Shown here piece after piece: positions 1 through 12,800 of a DNA stretch of 64,000 nucleotides. The position numbers and the translations under genes are program-made. This DNA is from Lagopus muta. Lineage: Eukaryota > Chordata > Aves > Galliformes > Phasianidae. Below the pieces are notes generated by a model that saw nothing but the letters and a program-made list of their open reading frames with translations, made no database searches and had not been told where the DNA came from. The stretch covers positions 42,746,103 through 42,810,102 of the forward strand of contig NC_064435.1 in assembly GCF_023343835.1 (NCBI RefSeq), in the 5' to 3' direction. Numbering within the stretch: position 1 is the first letter of the stretch; each line of letters begins with the position of its first letter.

Positions 1-384
1 GCACTTTTAGCTGGTATCAACTGCTTAATTTAGTATTTTTTGTTTGTTTGCTTGTTTCAAGCTTTCTGGAAGGCTTTCATTCACATTAAAGCAGATATAA
101 ATGCATCTTCAGAATCCTGTGGAAGAAATGCTAGGCATGAATGATCCACCTGTTTCTCATGCATATCACCTTTGAAATCAAAGGTTCCAGTTTAACTTGC
201 TTATATATTCAAATCGCTCTTGTCTGATCAATTATACTGCTGCTGCAAGGAAATCATCCATTCTAGAAGTTAAAAAAAAAGCTGCACTAATTTACACAGT
301 GACAAAATTTGCCTCTTTTTCTTATGTTTGCTTTTGTTTGATTGTTTTTAAGCATACTGGATAGTACATCTGCTTTTAACTAAC
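1..384 (-). other. MEP1B intron 11, partial
   Basis: AT-rich sequence after the GTTAGT donor. No continuation of the MATH or EGF coding sequence was found, so it is read as intron. Confidence 0.7.
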
Positions 385-852
385 CTGATAATTCCAGAGG
401 GTCTGTTGTTACACTTCTTTGGTTTGACATCCGTTGACGAATATCAGCATGCTGGTCAAGCAGAATCATGGTAACTTGCTGCCATGGGCAGGGCCACTGC
501 AGATGATCATCATTTGCTCCAGAAATCAAGTACAAGTATATTGCTAAATTAAGTGGGTTATCAGCAGTACCATTTACATACAAGCCAACCTGAAAAGCGT
601 ATCCTTCACTAGAGTAAAAGGGTGGACTGTATATTTTTCCTTCTGTCCCTGCAGGACTTGTGTCGAGGAGATCTGTGAAGTTTCTGATGTGCCAGACATG
701 GTGAGGACATTGTGTTTCTGACAAGTTGATGTCATCAATAGAGAGACCTCCATTTGATAAGCCAGTTCCTCTCACACCTTGAAACACAACCCGGAATTTA
801 CTCGTGACATTCAAGGAAACGTGATGGAGCTGCCAGTAATTCACAGGTGAAC
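385..852 (-). CDS. MEP1B: MEP1B coding exon 11 (end of MAM, most of MATH)
   Basis: 468 bases between TTTCCAG and a GTTAGT donor. It closes the MAM domain ([25 protein letters not shown]) and opens the MATH/TRAF-like domain ([61 protein letters not shown]). The next exon is not seen in bases 1-384, so the window cuts the gene in intron 11. Confidence 0.96.
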
Positions 853-3800
853 CTGGAAACATTGGTAGGGATTTCTAAGTAAGCAGTACAATCAAACACT
901 GTACACATCCACAGAGTCTATTCCAATGCTATGAAAGAATTTCTCAGCTCCACCAGCACTGAGATGATGGAACATTTCTCTTGTAGACGTTGCTTTTTCA
1001 ATGCGTGATCATATTTTTCTAGTTCAATTTTTCTACAGATTACAGATACGCATAGAAGCTCCTTAATTAGAGTGAAAACAGTGTTAATGTTTCTAAGACT
1101 GCTTTTGCTTTTATGTTTTAAAGAACACTGCATTAAAATAGTTGAAAAGTTGTGATAATTAAATGCACAAAGGCGGCTGTCACCTGTGATATAAAAAAAC
1201 CGTTGGCACCAAGTATCTATAACTGAACAACAACATATCTCAAAGGGAAGAAAAAAAAAGATGCAGAGAATTCTGGGATCCTAGCACTGTGGAAGTTTGC
1301 TTCCACAGAAGCACTATTCACCCATCAAATGGCTGCTAAGTTAAAATTAAAGCCAGAGATTTGCAAGACCTACTACATGTGACAAAATCCCAGTGCAAGG
1401 CTGATGCCGACTCTAGACATGCCTGACCAGTAAATCCCACTTGACTCCAAGAGCAGTTTGCACAAAAACAAAGAATTCTGCACAAAGGCCTTTTAAGTCA
1501 AGTGAAAGTAGGACATTCTTTGTTAACAGTACATGCAGCAAAACAATTCTTTTAGCTGTCTGGCTTATGTTCCCCTGAATGAAAGGCCAGACTTTCAGCT
1601 GTATTTCTGGACTAGGAAGTGCCAAATCCGAGCACAGAATTCACTTTCCTAACTGTTCTAAAAACAGCACAATGGATTTCAGATAAGAATCATAATTTCT
1701 TGCTGTTTTTCATTATTGTTATAATTGAGAGGGGAAAAACAAATTCAGAAACAAGAACACCCCACTATCTTTTATTAAACTGACTTCTGCATTAACTAAT
1801 GTCTATTTGAACTGCAAACATAATACACAAGACTGGCATTTCTGACTCATGTTCAGTGAGATGATGAAAGTACCAAAGTGAAGTAATGAGTGGAAAAAAG
1901 AAAAGGAAAACAGTCATGAGTAGCAGTTGAGCCTTAATGAGCAAAAAAAAGGTAAAAGAAGCGGATTTTATATCTATTGTGCAAAAGAACTTTCTCAGAC
2001 TACTTCATTCAATGGACTGAATTATTTGTAGCTGTAATTGAGATCAACAAATAGTTAAATGTTTGAGAATATCGTTTAATCTTAAGTGACTTCAGCAATT
2101 CTAGTTTAACTCCATCAGCAGACCTCTGTTGCTCATTTTGTGGGCTCCCAAAGGCTTCATAGACTCCCAAAGGCACAAAAACTGATTTTTTTTCAAAGTA
2201 CAATGCAAATTGTGTTCTGCTGCCCATATATTTCAGTTCAGCCACTCCAAACTTGACTTAAAAATTAAGTTGAATTTTGTTCATTTTTTTTTTTTATTGA
2301 AATTTGGGGTATTCCAGGGCACTTATATTTTCCATTTCTTTATTCTTCTTTATTCTTATTTATTTATTATTTATTCTTATTTATTTATTGTTCTTCATTC
2401 TTATTTATTGTAATTTATTCTAATGACCAACTTCATCTGTTGCTGTTGATACCAGCAATTCTACAACACTTAAAATGACTGTTCATGGAATTTTACGTGT
2501 TTTGGTAAGAGAACTATCTTGATAGTGCAAGAGTTTAATTTGTTGTAATTTAGCATATTATAGGAAAATGGCTGACTGAGGATTCATCAAGTGTAGTACC
2601 ACCAGCAGAAATTCAATTATTTTGTTAGAGAAGAAGATAAAGAATAAAACTAGGAGATGAGTCACTTTGCTACAGCATTTTCCCTCAGTACGTTGAAAAG
2701 CATTATGAGATTAAACCAAAATGCAGCTTTATTTATTCCATACCTTTTATCTCTTCAATTAGTCTCAAAGTACCATTTGGATGGGCATCAGAATACTCCC
2801 TGACCAAGACATAGAGCTGGTCGCTTTCACTTCCACTATTATAGAAATAGAATTGCAAGCATTGGAAGCCTCTTTTGGGATATAGAATTCTGCTCTCCAG
2901 AATAGCTGTGCTTCCTTCTGCTACAGCACTGGTGTCGAAATGCATGAAATAGCCAGAATCTGTCAAAAGTAAACGAGAAGCAAGTGGTAAAACATATATT
3001 CTTAGCATCATATTGTAACAGTGCTAGAAGATACAGTCGAGTTCACAAGGGTCACAGCAAACTAGATCCTGTACAAATCTTCAGACTGAGGGCTGTTACC
3101 TGTCTGCATTCTTCAGAGGAAGACTTGCTGTTCTCCTTGGACATTTTTTCCTCCTTCGCTTGTCTCTAGCAATTTACACACAATGGGTGCTCTCTTGAAA
3201 CTGTTCATGCAGTGCTGGTAATTCACATTTGACATTCTCTTTGGAGGACTGGTGTAAGCTCCTGAACTCACAAGTTTCTTTAACAGCTTCATAAATAATT
3301 AGCTACGTTCTCTTCAGCCCAGAGCAGAGGAGCTGAGGGGAGGCCTCATGGCAGCCTACAGTTCCTCACAAGGGGAGTGAAGAGGCAGCAGTGATTTGTG
3401 CTCTCTAATGACAGCGACAGGGCCCAAGGGAATGGCATGGAGCTGTGTCAGGGGAGGGGCAGCTGGGGGTTAGGGAAAGGGTCTGCACCAGAGGGCGGTG
3501 GGCATGGAACGTGCTGCCCAGGGCTGTGGGCATAGCCCTGAGCTGTCACAGTTCAGGGAGCATTTGGACAATGCTCTCAGACACAGTGTTCGAATTTGAC
3601 TGGTCCTGTGTGGAGCCAGAAGCTAGACTCGGTGATCCTTGTGGGTCCCTTCCAACTCAGGATACATTATGGTTCTATGATTCTCAACAAATTGTTCATC
3701 TGAGCTCTGGTAATAGATGAAATTTCTAAATGCCAGTCTTTTCTGAAGTATTACTGTGCAATTATTCAGAAAATCAGCACTATCTCTGATGTGCCTGGTA

Positions 3801-6800
3801 TTTCTGATGCGTAGTTTAGAACATTTTGCATAATTCTCTTGTGACATTAAGGCTAGAGAAGATCAAAAGAAATAAGAACATTCAATCTTCTCAAGTAAGC
3901 AGAAAACAGAATGTGTCACTTGGTTTTCCCAAGCATGCAGTTTTATATTGCTTAGTTCAAAAGTTAACTGTGGTTCTTCAACAAATAAACATAGAACAAG
4001 GCCAAGAGCAAAGTCAGTTGACTTGCCTTTGCATAAAATACTTCCCAAAGAGATAAGGAGAATGTTTTCCCATACCTTCACATTCTCCCATATTAGTGTG
4101 ATCAGTATTTGGCCCAGCAGAAATGTGAGACAAATGTTGCCAATCACTGTTATCATCTGGACTTTGAATCATGCCACAAATATTTTCAAGTTCAAAACTG
4201 CACGTGTCCATGAAACTTAGGGAGGAGGCTACAAGATTAAAAAAAAAAAAGAAAAAAAAGTTCTGAATCTCTGTTACAAAGCACATGTTTAATACAAAAT
4301 ACAAAATAAGTCAAGAGCAGAGACACTAAGAAATGCAAACACAGAACAATCAGTGACATCAAACACCATCAACTTTTATATCTGTAACATTCAGGAACTC
4401 AAAGCATTTGGAAATTAACACTGACTAGTAAGACATCATCAGGGCAGCTCTGTGCACTTAACAAGCACAAGGAGGGAGGCCTCCAGCACAAGAAAGATGC
4501 AAAATGACTAGTGGGTCCAGAGGAGGCTACAAAGATGATCAGAGGGCTGGAGTACCTCTCCTATGAAGAAAAGTAAGGGGAGTTGGGCTTGCTTAGTCTC
4601 AAGGAGAAAAGGCTCTGGGAAAACATCATTGCAGCCAGAGCTTACAAGCAGGAGGAAGACCAAATTTTTACATGGTCTGATTGTGACAGGACAAGGGCAA
4701 ATGGCATTTAACTAAAAGTCAGGAGATCTAGGTTAGATGTTGGAAAGAAATTCTATACTCAGAGGGTAGTGAGACACTGATACAGCTGCCCAGAGAAGCT
4801 GTGGGTGCCCCATCCCTGGAGGTGCTCAAAGCCAGGTTGGATGGGGCTCTGAGCAGCTGAGCTGGTGGGGAACAGCCCTGCCCATGGCAAGGGGGAATTA
4901 GAACCAAATAGTCTTTAAGGTCCCTTCCAACACAAACCATTCTATGGTTCTATTATATTTTGTTTACAAAAGGAGCACTGACACCAGCCCTGACCTACCA
5001 AACTTCACACAACCAAAAGGTCTGAGGATTTCCCATTCATTCCTCTGCTTTCTTTAGGCTTACTTCACACATAGTCAGAGCTTTTGAAAAAAGTTTCACC
5101 AGACCACCTACCAGAGCACCAACTTCAAAATACAGCACAGCAGCAGCTATTTGACTGCAGTATTTGCTCATTCTGCTTGATTTTCAAAATGCTGAATTGA
5201 AAACACATTTGGCAAAGATACATTTGAAACCAGTGGTTATCTCACCTCATATAGACTCTGAAGATCTGGTTTTCATATTAACAAGTCAGAAGTTAACAAA
5301 AGAAGTATTAAACCCAGGCTTATGCCTATTTTTAGATTTGTTTCCTGTTATACTAGATCTGAGCTCTCTGCAACACCAGCCATGATTTGAAAACAACTGT
5401 TAATAAAACGCTTTGTGATTTTTGCTTCTCAACCTATGTATAAAATATTGTGACAGTTTTAAAGGTTTCATTGCACTAATAATAAGAACCTTGAGTATCA
5501 CAAAAATCAACCTCAGTAGCATGCTAAATGCTTCAGTGAGCCTAGCTCAGGGAAGTGTTGTATAATTGATACCTTTTAAGAGATGGTATTTGTATGATGT
5601 CGCAAAAAAACAAGAAAAGATTTTCACAGTAGTTGTTCTATTGACAGTTAGAGAAAATTAAAAAAAAAAATAGGATGTTAGCAAAAAAGTAAGGAAAAAA
5701 AGGGGATGATTAAAGAACTCTTTGAAATCAAAGCATAAAGCAAGATATGAAATCAGTTTGTCCAAACAGGAAAGCTGTTAAAAAGTGCTGGCATATAAAA
5801 CTGAAGGACAAGAAGAGAGAAAAGCAAGACCCAATAGCATACAATCTATTTCTTAGATTAAATACTGAGACAAGAGTAAGGGGTTTTGAATTCCATCTGC
5901 ACCAAATGCCAGTAAGTTTCTCACTGCTTAGTGAAAGGCTGGCAGTATGAGGAGCATGACTGCTGAATCCTAACTTTCAATGAATGAGGAAACTCATGGC
6001 CAGTCATATATATATATTTTGAAGCTTCCAATTTTAATCATCAATTTCTAACCCCGCAGATTTTCAGCAGGAATTCAGGTTAAAGCCTTTCTTAAGTTCT
6101 GCTCAGCAATAAAAGCAGTTTTTTGATACATCAGTGAGGACATCTGCAACCTAAAGCATGTTTGTCATTCTTGGTCCTTCCTCTAACCTGGAAGGGTCAT
6201 TCAGCAGCTGAGAGCTGGGACCTGTGAAGCACCTCTTCTCCCTGGCACAGGAGCCACTTGGGCAAACAGTGAATCATCTGAAGACCACTTATGGCTCTGC
6301 AAATATCATACACCCCAGCTATGCCGAGAGACAGAGCAGGGAGTAGGGGAAATTCTGGTTGCCCTGAAAGCGGTGGGAGTTTCATCACTTATTTCAGCAT
6401 GACTGGGGCTTACTTTGCTGAGCAAATGTGTCTGTTGGATAAGAATAAAGTTATAAAGTCAAGAAGTATTTATATACTGCATGAGAATGATGGAAAGTAT
6501 ATAAGATAATGGAGATGAAGAAGAACCCTATCTGCTGTTAAAGACATCCTTAGCTTTAAGCACTTACATAAGAGCTAATTGACTGTGTGTCAAATGCTAG
6601 AATGCCTAAAACTGCATGTGTGTTCATTTTAGACCCAAGTGAAGATAAGTACCTTTATCAGAATCGTATACTCATTAAAAGACACTATTCCAATAAATGA
6701 GTATGATTACTATTTAAAGTATACTTACAATGAGGTTTAAAACATGGTGTAAGATCTTACACTCTACTTGGTATACTGAGGCAGTGAAGTAAAAGTATCA

Positions 6801-9800
6801 TCTGAGTGCCAGGACACTTCTGATAGTCACAATTACATAATTATGTTCCCCAGACCCCTAATTTCACTCAACTTTCTAGAATGAATTCCATATGAGCAAA
6901 GCAACAGTTTCAATCACTTTGCTAATAGGCTGAGTTTGAAATGGAAACCAAAAATTTTAAAGGCTCACTTTTTCTTCATAACAGCATCCATCACTTGTTT
7001 GCATGAACAAGCTCTGTCTGACAGACTGTATGAGTGCAGAGCAGGTATGAGAGCCACAGCAAAGACACTCAGTTCTGTAGAGCAGCAGCTGTGCAGTAAT
7101 GCGAGGGGAGAAACAAAAAGCTTGGTGTAGAAGCACACATTTTAAACAGCCACCCAAGGGATGAACAAAAATCATCTACTGAGCAAAGCTGATTTTTAAC
7201 TAAAGGTCAAATAAAATAGCACAGAAAGCTCTACTACACAGCAGTGTTTCTGCAGGAGGGCTATATTATTTCTAGCTGTACCATTATTTCTGGTGTTTTT
7301 AACACAATTCATTTCTCCAAATATATTCACATATTTTTTTTTTTACTTGAGGCTGGATAATAAGATAAGAAGCAAAGAATGTAAAATGAGTGGAAAAACT
7401 TACAGCAATTGTACAGCTGATTCAGTTTCTGAAGATCATAATCACTGAAATCCATCCTCTGTCCTATTACATCCATGAAGTACGGTATGTTTGTTACGAT
7501 GGTTGGTTCAGTTCCATTCCTGAAAGCAGTTTTGCTATAGTGCATCACAGATGTATAGTCATAGGGAACATTCAGAGAGTCTGATGTTTTATCATCGTAT
7601 TTATTGAAATTATGTTCTCTACCTGAAAAGGAAAAATAGAAGATTGTTTATTTCCAGAAAGACTACCAATCTTTGAGATACAGGCTCAAAGTAAAAGAGA
7701 ATCTTTTAGAACCTTAAGTACTTTTTGGTAATCATTTTTGTGTAATTGTTCTATAAAGGTATTTATTCCTGTCCTAAATTTATTTAGCTTCCTCTTTCAG
7801 CTATCAGAATGTAACATGATGACTTCTGCTGCATGAAGCCCTTCTCCTTTCTCCTATCAGAAATCTTTTCATCATGAATCTACTCATAAACTGTGATGGG
7901 CTTGTGATACCCCGAAGTGGACATGCCATTTCAGTGCTCAAGTTATGCGCCTGCAGGAATGCCTCTTTATTTCTAATCCATGTTCTCCGAATTTTAATTG
8001 CTGTTCATTTCTGAGAAGTTTAAATTGGAGTTAGGTAAACAATTCAAAGTTTAAATTTATAGATGTTTTCTGAAGAATCAGTGAAAGGCAATATTAACTC
8101 TAAAGTAAGGCAAAGTTATAAATGTTTTAAATGACAATTAGCCAAAATACAGTAACTAGACTCAGGTCAGCATAAAAAAGCTGCAGCAGTTGCAAGTGGC
8201 TAACGATAGCATGACTTGTTATTAAGAAGTCAGCAAAGTATAATGGCAATCAAATAACAGACTCTAAGTCATTTTCTGCAATATATACTTGTGTGTGCAC
8301 CTGGCTATTGATCAGAACTAAATACGAATGCAAGATGTAATTACTGTCTGGTGCTCAGGGTGTACCTGCACCAGGCGAGTACCATGTCTGGGCACACATC
8401 CCTGTTTTCAAACTGTGTAGGGACTACGGAGGATGACAGAATGCTGAACAAGCAGACATCAATCCCAACTCTGAGGAAAACCTATGCCACACTCACGCGT
8501 GTGACAAATATGCCGGTGCTTGCACTTGGAAGCCATGTTGCCACAGTAATGGCTTGTGTGATGGGGACACCAAAAGAGGTCTCTCTGGCCTGTGAGCCCT
8601 CTCTCAGAAGAAAGGTCGATCCCTTCCCTTCAGATTTTCTGCTGGCTTTGGTTGTACTGGGTTTTGTAGGGCGGGATTATTTTTAATTACTTTTACAGGC
8701 TCCCATAGTAATTAGTGAGTTTAGTATTCATTAAAACAAACCAAGTTACTCTTTTCTGTTGCTGGGCTGCACTGTACTTAACATGACAGGAGTCAGATCT
8801 CCAGTTATGCCTCTAGGAACTGCTGTGACATGAGTAATAATGACAGTGACAACAAATAAGGATGTCCATTCCAAACAGATGCCACTTGATGTTTTGTTTA
8901 TTGATATGGTGAACTTGAATTTAATTCAAGGTGAGGGAATCTTCGAGCGATGGGAGGATGTCTGAAAGAGATGCTCCCTACCCAAAACACGTCCAGAGCC
9001 TGGGTGAGAAATCAGGAGAGTGACTGACCGGTCTGAATCCTGTCCCAGATGATGGACACGTAGTCATCTCGATCGTACCGTGACTGCTCATGCCAGAAGC
9101 CCAGCGCATGAAGGAATTCGTGCTCAACTGTTGCAATCCTGTCACAGTTGTCTCCAATTGAGAGCTGCTGCAAGCCCAGCTTCCGGTTTCCCACTGAGGA
9201 CCAACAACTAATATGGAAATAAGATTGGAAGACAAATCTGTGAAGTACCTGCCGCCGCCATGCCATAATAAATCCAGAATGAGCCTGATAAACAGGCCTT
9301 TCATTCAGCGCTAGAGATACATTTTGCTATGAGTTTTTTTTCATTGATCTGTTCATTATTGGATCCTTTTCTCCCATATGAAACTCTGCTTCAATGAGTA
9401 ACTAGTTCTCCCACTCCAGATGGATTTTTTTTAATGGGTTTTCTTTAGCAGAAAAGAAGTTGAACTATTTGTGACTGAAAAAAAAAAAAAAAAAAAGAAG
9501 ATTATGGGCACATGATTTAAGACCTAAGATTTACTGCAAACTAACCAGCTGCTGCTCCTTGGCTAGATCACCATAACTACCTGTGGGCATACTTTGGACA
9601 TGTCTTAGTGCCAGACAAACCATTGCCTTGCCACTTTTCACCTCAACCATCACAACTGCCTCCCCATACTATTTTGGTCTTTTGCTTTGGTGACAGCTTG
9701 TGACTGCTAGGTCAGGTCACCCCTGGAAACCATACTCTGAAAGTCCAGTACATCTGAGAGGGCTTTTGTTTGTCTCTTTTCTTTCCAGCTATTTGTGAGA

Positions 9801-12800
9801 GGTAGTTCTGGAGCCGTTGCTGCCTGCATACACTCACAAGGCAGTGCCAAACTGCAGCTATGCTGGAAGATTTTATTAAAGAATAAAAAAATTCTGTGAG
9901 CTATCTGCACAAACCAATAAAGTGGCACCCCATGTCCACAAACTAGCAAGCACATTTAAATTGATGTTTTACACAGCAAATAAATCAACACTTACCCAAT
10001 GAAGTCCATAAAATTAATCAGGCACAAAATACTCCATAGGATTTGCAGTTCTATCACCCCAGAAATGTAAAAAGCAAGCATACCAGGCACGGTAGGACCC
10101 TGCAACTTATTAGTGAAGCATATTCCACAGGATTTCTCTTTCTAAAAAGCAGTACAAGCCTTAGCTATTGATTACTCATTAAAATTACAGCATGGGGCCT
10201 GGGAGGGAGCCATACAGCTTCCATAATTTCACTGGCTTCCCTTAAGCAAGGCCTCATATTGATTATGCTGCTTTTTCTAGTTGTACAAAAGTCTAAGAAG
10301 TCCATTATAGTTCTGGGTATACTTCATCCCACAGCAGATGCCTCTGGTTTCATGGCTGCTGTGTAGAGCACAGCAGGCTACAAGCACACCCTGGACACTT
10401 GGTAAAATCAATATTCAAACACCAATGGATGCGACTTCCCCTTGCCTTCATTCTGCCAATTGCCTATGACACCATCATTCTTCAACCACAGAGGGAGTAA
10501 ATGCACACTCAGTGCTGAGAATAAAGCCATGTGAGTGGGACAAGGACAACTGGAGACACGACATATTAATGATGTCTTTCTTTAGGGAAAGAGGAAAATG
10601 AAAAAAAATCCTGGCTTCTTCACATGTGTTAGAGTCTGTCTCTGTCGATTCAGTGCTTTCTGCTGTTTGTTGTTCCATCAGAGGTGAGAGATGTGGGGTA
10701 GTATTTGTTCTCACTAATCTTACCAATCTGCTTTTTGGAAGGCAGACCATAAGGAGACACATGCCATCAGTAGCAATGCTGTTCTTGAAGAGCCAGCAGT
10801 TTTTCCAGGCTTGTTTTTATACTCACATCCTGCTAGCAAATTCCTGTTTACAGTACGACAGATCACCCTTTGCCTTATGCCACAGTGCCAAAGTGACTTC
10901 CTAGAAAAACTTCATGAAAACTTGGTTTCCCATCTGGAAATACATGATACAGGGCTGGTCCTCTCTGGTCTGCTAACTATTTGACTCTATCATACCATGC
11001 TAGTTTTCCTGGTGAATGAGCCTTGTCCTTCACGAGAACGGTAGCAATGGCACTTTCCAGACTGCTAGATGAGTTTGCAGGTATGTGCCACTTCTGATAC
11101 TCTTGAATTCTGTCATTCACAAACGTTTCTCAGATATTTTGCTTATTGTGGGAACTGGAGGAACAAAGAGGTCTTTAAACAGATTTTCAGTCTAGTCTCT
11201 GTAGCAAATGTGTAGACTTGAATTAGTTGCTACCTGCTTAGTGATATATGTATTTGTGAATATAGTAGAGTGGTAGCCAAGCCCTGGCATGTGTTAAATA
11301 AACTATAGGGATACGGAGAGGGCTCTTTCCTTGGGGTTTGATGGCACTGTGTACATTCATCACAGACTACAAGCTTGTTTTTATACAGGGTAGCCAACAA
11401 ACTGACAGCTGATTTCCTTTGTGACTAATTTTGAGTTCAAAAAGATAATTCAAACAATTCTGGCCTACTAGTCAGAAGGTTTTTCTCATTTTTTGAAATA
11501 AAGTCCCTCACCTTCTTCTGTATGTTTCACAGATGCAACACAGATCAGAACAGCAAAGACAATTTGTCTTTTTGTTGGTGCCATAAAATTTTATGAATAC
11601 AGTTGGGGCTGCCAGGAACTTTGCACTTCTGTGTGCACTGTGCCCTCTGGACTGAGTTCTCCTGCAGCTACTGAAGTTCTAGCTAATAAGGAGAAATCTA
11701 GAAACAGAAGACTGGAAATGGGCTGCTTTATGCATTTTTCACCTTGAGTTTTCCATTTGGTTCACAGACACTAGGAAAATACATTACTTTCTATGTCTCC
11801 ACTTACACATCTTTTAGGGTTGAGTTTCAATGTCAGGTGCACAGCACAAAGAGTAGAAAATACAGAGTCAGAGAATGAAGAACTTTTGAAACAATTATCT
11901 GATATAAATATCTCAGAACAAGCTAAAGGGAATAGGAAGCATTTCTATTTGCAGAAAATCTTTCCCCATTTATGAATGCATTTTCTCATATCAGGAAATC
12001 ATATTCTGAAAGTAAATTTCCTCACCATGCTATCAAGGTTTCCCTGGTCTCCTTTTCTAACAGGAGAGAAATGGGCCAGTGTGGTGTGCAGAACACATTT
12101 GTTCTGTTAAATTGTTTTGATAAAGACTGTCTTAGAAAGGGAAGCAGCTGGTGCAATTTTGATTTTTTTCTTAGAACATTATTTTGTGAAAACTAAGGTG
12201 AAATAGCATAACTACTTATAGAAAAATAAAAAGAGATCTTAGTGTAATGTCTCAGCGCTAGGCAGCACTTAAAAATAGTCTGGATGCTTATGTGATATTG
12301 TTCAAATGCAGTTCAATTTGTTACAGTGAAGCATATGTACTGTCCCAGAGTTAAACCTATTGCATTTCCAATGGGATTTTTTTTCTAAAACCTAAGGTAT
12401 GCTTTCTATGATTACATGAAAGTGACATTCCATATAGCCAAAGATCAGTCAAGAAATTAAAGGGCTTGTTTCAGATCTTCTTCTCTTCAAGAATCTGATT
12501 ACTTATTATATTTAGAAACAAGTATCAGTGAGAAATTGTTAATTACTACTATGTAATACTCACTTTGGAAGATATTACATTTTCTAGTTAAAAAAAAAAG
12601 ACAGAAAATGGACACAAAGAAAACCAGAGAATTACAGTCAGGTAGATGAGTTTTAGAGAGAATGCTGGACATGAATACAGTCTGTAGCCAAAAACGATGA
12701 GAATTATTTTATACTTCTCCTCTTACCCACTTCCTTTGAACACAGATATGTAATTCTCCTCTCCTTCCCAAGGTTTGAAGTCAATACAGGTTTTGAGCCG

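Noticed and set aside
1-384. Possible twelfth MEP1B exon at the left edge
   Set aside because: No frame on the minus strand continues the MATH domain or shows EGF cysteines.
8351-8686. 111-codon plus-strand open frame in MEP1B intron 7
   Set aside because: No domain, no signal peptide and an antisense intronic position; treated as chance.
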